A stretch of 24,847 nucleotides of DNA, taken from the NCBI GenBank assembly GCA_040265175.1, contig JBDQGY010000030.1, forward strand, positions 1 to 24,847, in the 5' to 3' direction. Positions 22,788 through 24,847 of the stretch are shown piece by piece. The DNA is from JAAZXR01 sp040265175. GTDB lineage: Bacteria; Myxococcota_A; Polyangia; Nannocystales; Nannocystaceae. Both the position numbers and the translations under genes were made by a program. Numbering within the stretch: position 1 is the stretch's first letter; every line of letters starts with the position of its first letter. The notes under the pieces are model-generated. The model did no database searches. It saw nothing but the letters and a program-made list of their open reading frames with translations, and was not told the DNA's origin.

Positions 22788-22822
22788 CACCGACCACACC
22801 TCCACACACCGACCCGTGGGCC

Positions 22823-23476
22823 CTACTTGGCGTCGGGATCGTAGCTGCGGTCTTTCACCAGCACCGCGGTGCACTTGCCCGCCTGGCACAAGCACCCTCC
22901 CCCGCACGACATGGTGTTGAGCGGACAGTTGGCGGTGCACTTGCGTGGCGTGCAGGCGCGCCCTTCTTCGGCAGAGACGCACGACGAGGAGTGGCAGCCG
23001 CAGTCGCGCATGCAATCCGCGTCACTAGAGCAAGCAACATTCGAGGTTTTGAGCGTCCCGACCATCTTGGTTCGGCCTTGGTCGATGAGGACGGTCTTCG
23101 GGTCGCCATCATCAAGGGGAAGAATCTTCGGCGAAGGCCTCCGGGTCGGGGCTGGACCCTTCGGCACAGCCTTCGGCTTGACCCCCTTCGCGGGCGCGGC
23201 CGCCTTCGCTGGCGCCGCCTCCTTCGCTGGCGCCGCCTCCTTCGCGGGCGCGGCCTCCTTCGCGGGCGCGGCCTCCTTCGCCGGCGCGGCCTCCTTCGCC
23301 GGCGCGGCCTCCTTCGCCGGCGCGGCCTCCTTCGCCGGCGCGGCCTCCTTCGCGGGTGCGGGTTGTGCCGCGCTCGGGGCGTCGCTCGTTTCGGCGCATG
23401 CGCTCGCCATGAACAGAACCGCTCCGAAAGACAGCAGGACAAAACGCTTTGGAAGAGCAGTGATGGCGGGCCTCAT
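22823..23476 (-). CDS. Lipoprotein with Lys/Ala/Pro repeat stalk and Cys-rich domain
   Basis: A 217-residue predicted lipoprotein (lipobox ASAC, Cys27). After a short linker there are ten units of the hexapeptide APAKEA (eight perfect, then APAKAA and APAKG). They are followed by a Pro/Lys-rich segment and a C-terminal domain (about 145-208) with 12 cysteines in CSSDADCMRDCGC and related patterns, ending in GGGCLCQAGKC. The repeat should form a stiff, positively charged stalk that lifts the disulfide-rich head from the membrane. The head looks like small Cys-rich modules seen in myxobacterial lipoproteins. ATG 23476 lies 6 nt after TATACT, and no ribosome site fits. Function unknown; adhesion or binding of an extracellular ligand is a guess. 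Confidence 0.8.
   Translation of the reverse strand: MRPAITALPKRFVLLSFGAVLFMASACAETSDAPSAAQPAPAKEAAPAKEAAPAKEAAPAKEAAPAKEAAPAKEAAPAKEAAPAKEAAPAKAAAPAKGVKPKAVPKGPAPTRRPSPKILPLDDGDPKTVLIDQGRTKMVGTLKTSNVACSSDADCMRDCGCHSSSCVSAEEGRACTPRKCTANCPLNTMSCGGGCLCQAGKCTAVLVKDRSYDPDAK
23187..23366 (-). repeat. 18-bp tandem repeat encoding APAKEA
   Basis: Ten 18-bp units in phase with the reading frame. On the plus strand each reads as a variant of TTCGCCGGCGCGGCCTCC. Units 6-9 (from 23277) are identical, units 4-5 are identical and units 2-3 are identical, while the outer units differ. This is a sign of recent copy-number change by slippage or unequal exchange. Confidence 0.9.
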
Positions 23477-23482
23477 GACAAG

Positions 23483-23488
23483 AGTATA
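23483..23488 (-). promoter_or_regulatory. -10-like box of the APAKEA lipoprotein gene
   Basis: TATACT on the minus strand, 6 nt before ATG 23476. It is the best -10 match in the window after the tRNA promoter, with no recognisable -35. Confidence 0.5.
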
Positions 23489-23531
23489 TCGAACCCCGCC
23501 ACAACGTGCGCCGAACCGAACGTAGAATCGA

Positions 23532-24098
23532 TCAAAGTCGCGGCGCTTGCGTGTCCACGAGATTCTTGGCGATCCAGTCGCTCCTCAGCATCGCGAGACT
23601 CACCTCATCGGCCCACTCGTCATAGACCTCGTCGTAGTAGGACGCGAGGGCGTGGCCCTCCCGGCGAAAGCCGAGCCGCTCGAACAGCCGCAGGCTTGGC
23701 GCGTTGCGCGGGTCCACCACGGCAGCCACACGGTGAACCCCCGCCGCGAATAAGGCGTCAAGCAACATCCGCGCGCCGCGGATCGCCAACCCGCGGCCAC
23801 GTTGCCCCGGGGCGAGCGTCACCCCGAGCTCGACTGTGGGGAGCGGGAGCGTGGTGCAGATTCCGAAGTCTCCGACGAAGACTCCATCCTCAAGGAGCAC
23901 CGCCTGCACCGTTCCCACTGCTCGACCCACCGATGCGGGATCCTGCCGCCGCGCGTGGTCGACCACCTCCGCCACCGTCGGTGGTCGCCACCCCTGATAG
24001 CGAACGTTGTCGGGGTGGGTTCGCGAGGCCTGCACGGCCGCGGCGTCCTCGGGCTGCATGGCCCGGAGGCTCAGCGGTGGCGCGCGTAGGGGGAACAT
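23532..24098 (-). CDS. GNAT-family N-acetyltransferase (RimJ/RimL-like)
   Basis: A 188-residue cytoplasmic acetyltransferase. The N-terminal strand and helix, SLRAMQPEDAAAVQAS, match the start of the RimJ/RimL-like group. Motif A is ELGVTLAPGQRGRGLAIRGA, containing the acetyl-CoA pyrophosphate loop Q-R-G-R-G-L-A. Motif B follows as NAPSLRLFERLGFRREG, typical of GNAT enzymes. The family transfers acetyl from acetyl-CoA to amines, including ribosomal protein N-termini and small molecules; the acceptor here is unknown. ATG 24098 is supported by TAGCCT 7 nt upstream and by the position of the first strand; the open frame starting at 24167 is not used. Its neighbours on the same strand are lipoproteins, with no operon logic visible. 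Confidence 0.87.
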   Translation of the reverse strand: MFPLRAPPLSLRAMQPEDAAAVQASRTHPDNVRYQGWRPPTVAEVVDHARRQDPASVGRAVGTVQAVLLEDGVFVGDFGICTTLPLPTVELGVTLAPGQRGRGLAIRGARMLLDALFAAGVHRVAAVVDPRNAPSLRLFERLGFRREGHALASYYDEVYDEWADEVSLAMLRSDWIAKNLVDTQAPRL

Positions 24099-24105
24099 GC
24101 ACGCG

Positions 24106-24111
24106 AGGCTA
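24106..24111 (-). promoter_or_regulatory. -10-like box of the GNAT gene
   Basis: TAGCCT on the minus strand, 7 nt before ATG 24098. It places the transcript start at the start codon and argues against the longer reading from 24167. Confidence 0.4.
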
Positions 24112-24170
24112 GCACTCGGAGTGCCGCTCTCCGCCAGCGCCAAGAATGGCCCCGTGAGCGACGGCACCCC

Positions 24171-24740
24171 TCACCCCCCGCACGCCCCGAAGTCCACGAT
24201 CTTCGAATAAAGGTTCATCGGGATGTCCTGGGTGCAGCTGTCGAGGAAGGTGGTCTTTTCGGTGGGCGTGTCGTCGCCGGCGCCGCAGGTGAGGCTGTTG
24301 TACTGGGTGTAGGTGAAGCTGCCCGCGCCCGCATCACACATAAAGCTGTCGGCGGAGTTCATCCCGGAGTTGCCTGGCCAGCAGTAGCAAGGGTCGTCGC
24401 TGCCCACGGGGAACGCGTTGGTCTTGATGGGTTCCCCGGAGCAGGTCGGATCGCCGTTCCAAAACCCTACGATCACATACTGCGACGGGTCGGTCTCGTT
24501 GGGGAGGCAGTCGCCGCCTCCCTCGTCCGCTCCTCCGCCGTCGGTGGTGTCTCCCGCGTCGGCGCCCGCGTCGTCCGTCCCGGCGCCGTCGGTGCCCGTG
24601 TCTCCTGTGGTGCCCGTCTCGCTTGACCCGGAGGTGCCGGAGGTGTCCGTGGTCGCGCCACTCGAGGTGTCGTCCTCCACATCCGCGCACGCGACAAGGG
24701 TCACAAGGAGGCTCGTACAAAATAGCGTTCGGAACATCAC
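24171..24740 (-). CDS. Small Cys-containing lipoprotein with Thr/Ser/Gly/Asp linker
   Basis: A 189-residue predicted lipoprotein: signal peptide with lipobox LVAC (Cys18), then about 55 residues made almost only of Thr, Ser, Gly, Asp and Ala (TSGTSGSSETGTTGDTGTDG), a disordered tether of the kind seen on Nannocystineae lipoproteins. The C-terminal ~115 residues form a compact domain with seven cysteines (DCLPNETDPSQYV, PTCSG, PCYCWPG, FMCDAG, LTCGAG, SCTQD, GACGG) and aromatic residues. This suggests a disulfide-stabilised surface domain; I do not recognise it. GTG 24740 lies 6 nt after TATGCA; ATG 24737 is the next codon and equally possible. It starts near a putative divergent gene at the right edge. 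Confidence 0.78.
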   Translation of the reverse strand: MMFRTLFCTSLLVTLVACADVEDDTSSGATTDTSGTSGSSETGTTGDTGTDGAGTDDAGADAGDTTDGGGADEGGGDCLPNETDPSQYVIVGFWNGDPTCSGEPIKTNAFPVGSDDPCYCWPGNSGMNSADSFMCDAGAGSFTYTQYNSLTCGAGDDTPTEKTTFLDSCTQDIPMNLYSKIVDFGACGG

Positions 24741-24746
24741 AGGGGC

Positions 24747-24752
24747 TGCATA
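24747..24752 (-). promoter_or_regulatory. -10-like box of the right-end lipoprotein gene
   Basis: TATGCA on the minus strand, 6 nt before GTG 24740 (9 nt before ATG 24737). It is weaker than the others because the final T is absent. Confidence 0.35.
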
Positions 24753-24795
24753 TCATCCACGCACGCGTTCCTCCCACAATTTACGTACAGAAAAC

Positions 24796-24847
24796 ATGGG
24801 CATTAACAACGTTCGGTCGGCGGCGCCCACAATCTGTGGCGGTGCCC
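24796..24847 (+). CDS. Possible 5' end of a gene cut by the window edge
   Basis: From ATG 24796 the frame MGINNVRSAAPTICGGA stays open to the end of the window. TACGTA lies 8 nt upstream (24782-24787), the same -10-to-start arrangement as other genes here. Only 17 residues are visible, so the assignment is weak and no product can be named. Confidence 0.3.
   Translation, partial: MGINNVRSAAPTICGGA

Noticed and set aside
23187..23366. CRISPR-like array
   Set aside because: Units are directly contiguous with no spacers and encode an in-frame hexapeptide repeat.
22631..24112. 493-aa plus-strand frame over the APAKEA and GNAT genes
   Set aside because: Arg-rich repeat (GLLRRR) is the reverse reading of the APAKEA tandem repeat; no domain.

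Overview
The window is GC-rich DNA that reads like a myxobacterium, most likely suborder Nannocystineae (Nannocystis, Plesiocystis or Enhygromyxa type). The reasons are the many secreted lipoproteins with Asp/Gly/Ser/Thr-rich linkers straight after the lipidated cysteine, a PAS hybrid histidine kinase, thrombospondin-type-3 / OmpA-like envelope proteins and FG-GAP repeats. Assignment is by protein style only; there is no rRNA or other phylogenetic marker. I see no prophage, insertion sequence, CRISPR array, toxin-antitoxin pair or defence cassette. No gene-free stretch exceeds about 210 bp.

Layout. 1-388: tail of an FG-GAP repeat protein. 466-3935 (-): two translationally coupled secreted lipoprotein hydrolases, an alpha/beta lipase-like enzyme then a neutral-ceramidase-like enzyme. 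4061-4279 (-): a very small protein resembling the fused ends of flagellar rod/hook proteins. 4405-5596 (+): an unknown membrane protein and a MoaB/Mog-type molybdenum cofactor protein. 5621-8039 (-): a metallo-beta-lactamase-fold hydrolase and a two-TM protein of unknown function. 8251-10257 (+): an OmpA-like outer membrane protein, meeting tail-to-tail a 1074-residue S41 (CtpA-like) protease lipoprotein (10262-13486, -). 13649-14137 (+): small lipoprotein. 14261-15816 (+): TerB-like protein and an SPFH/SHOCT protein. 15949-17862 (+): PAS-PAS-HisKA-HATPase-REC hybrid kinase. 17905-19665 (-): alpha/beta-hydrolase-like lipoprotein whose nucleophile serine is replaced by glycine. 19690-20334 (+): CoA-transferase subunit B without its partner subunit. 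20421-20493: tRNA-Lys(CTT) with promoter and terminator. 20584-21303 (+): SGNH hydrolase lipoprotein. 21317-24740 (-): three lipoproteins, one with an 18-bp tandem repeat, and a GNAT acetyltransferase. A possible gene start lies at the right edge.

Two themes connect the genes. First, the window is rich in envelope and secreted functions: nine predicted lipoproteins among about twenty genes, several of them lipid or peptide hydrolases, which suits a predatory, lytic lifestyle (inference). Second, many start codons sit only 6-9 nt downstream of a sigma70-like -10 hexamer with no room for a Shine-Dalgarno site. The clearest case is at 19673-19682, where two divergent -10 boxes overlap in a 24-bp intergenic space. 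This suggests that leaderless mRNAs are common here, and I used it to choose several starts. No classic multi-gene novel system is evident; the leaderless architecture, the serine-less hydrolase and the mini flagellar-rod-like protein are the items most worth a second look.
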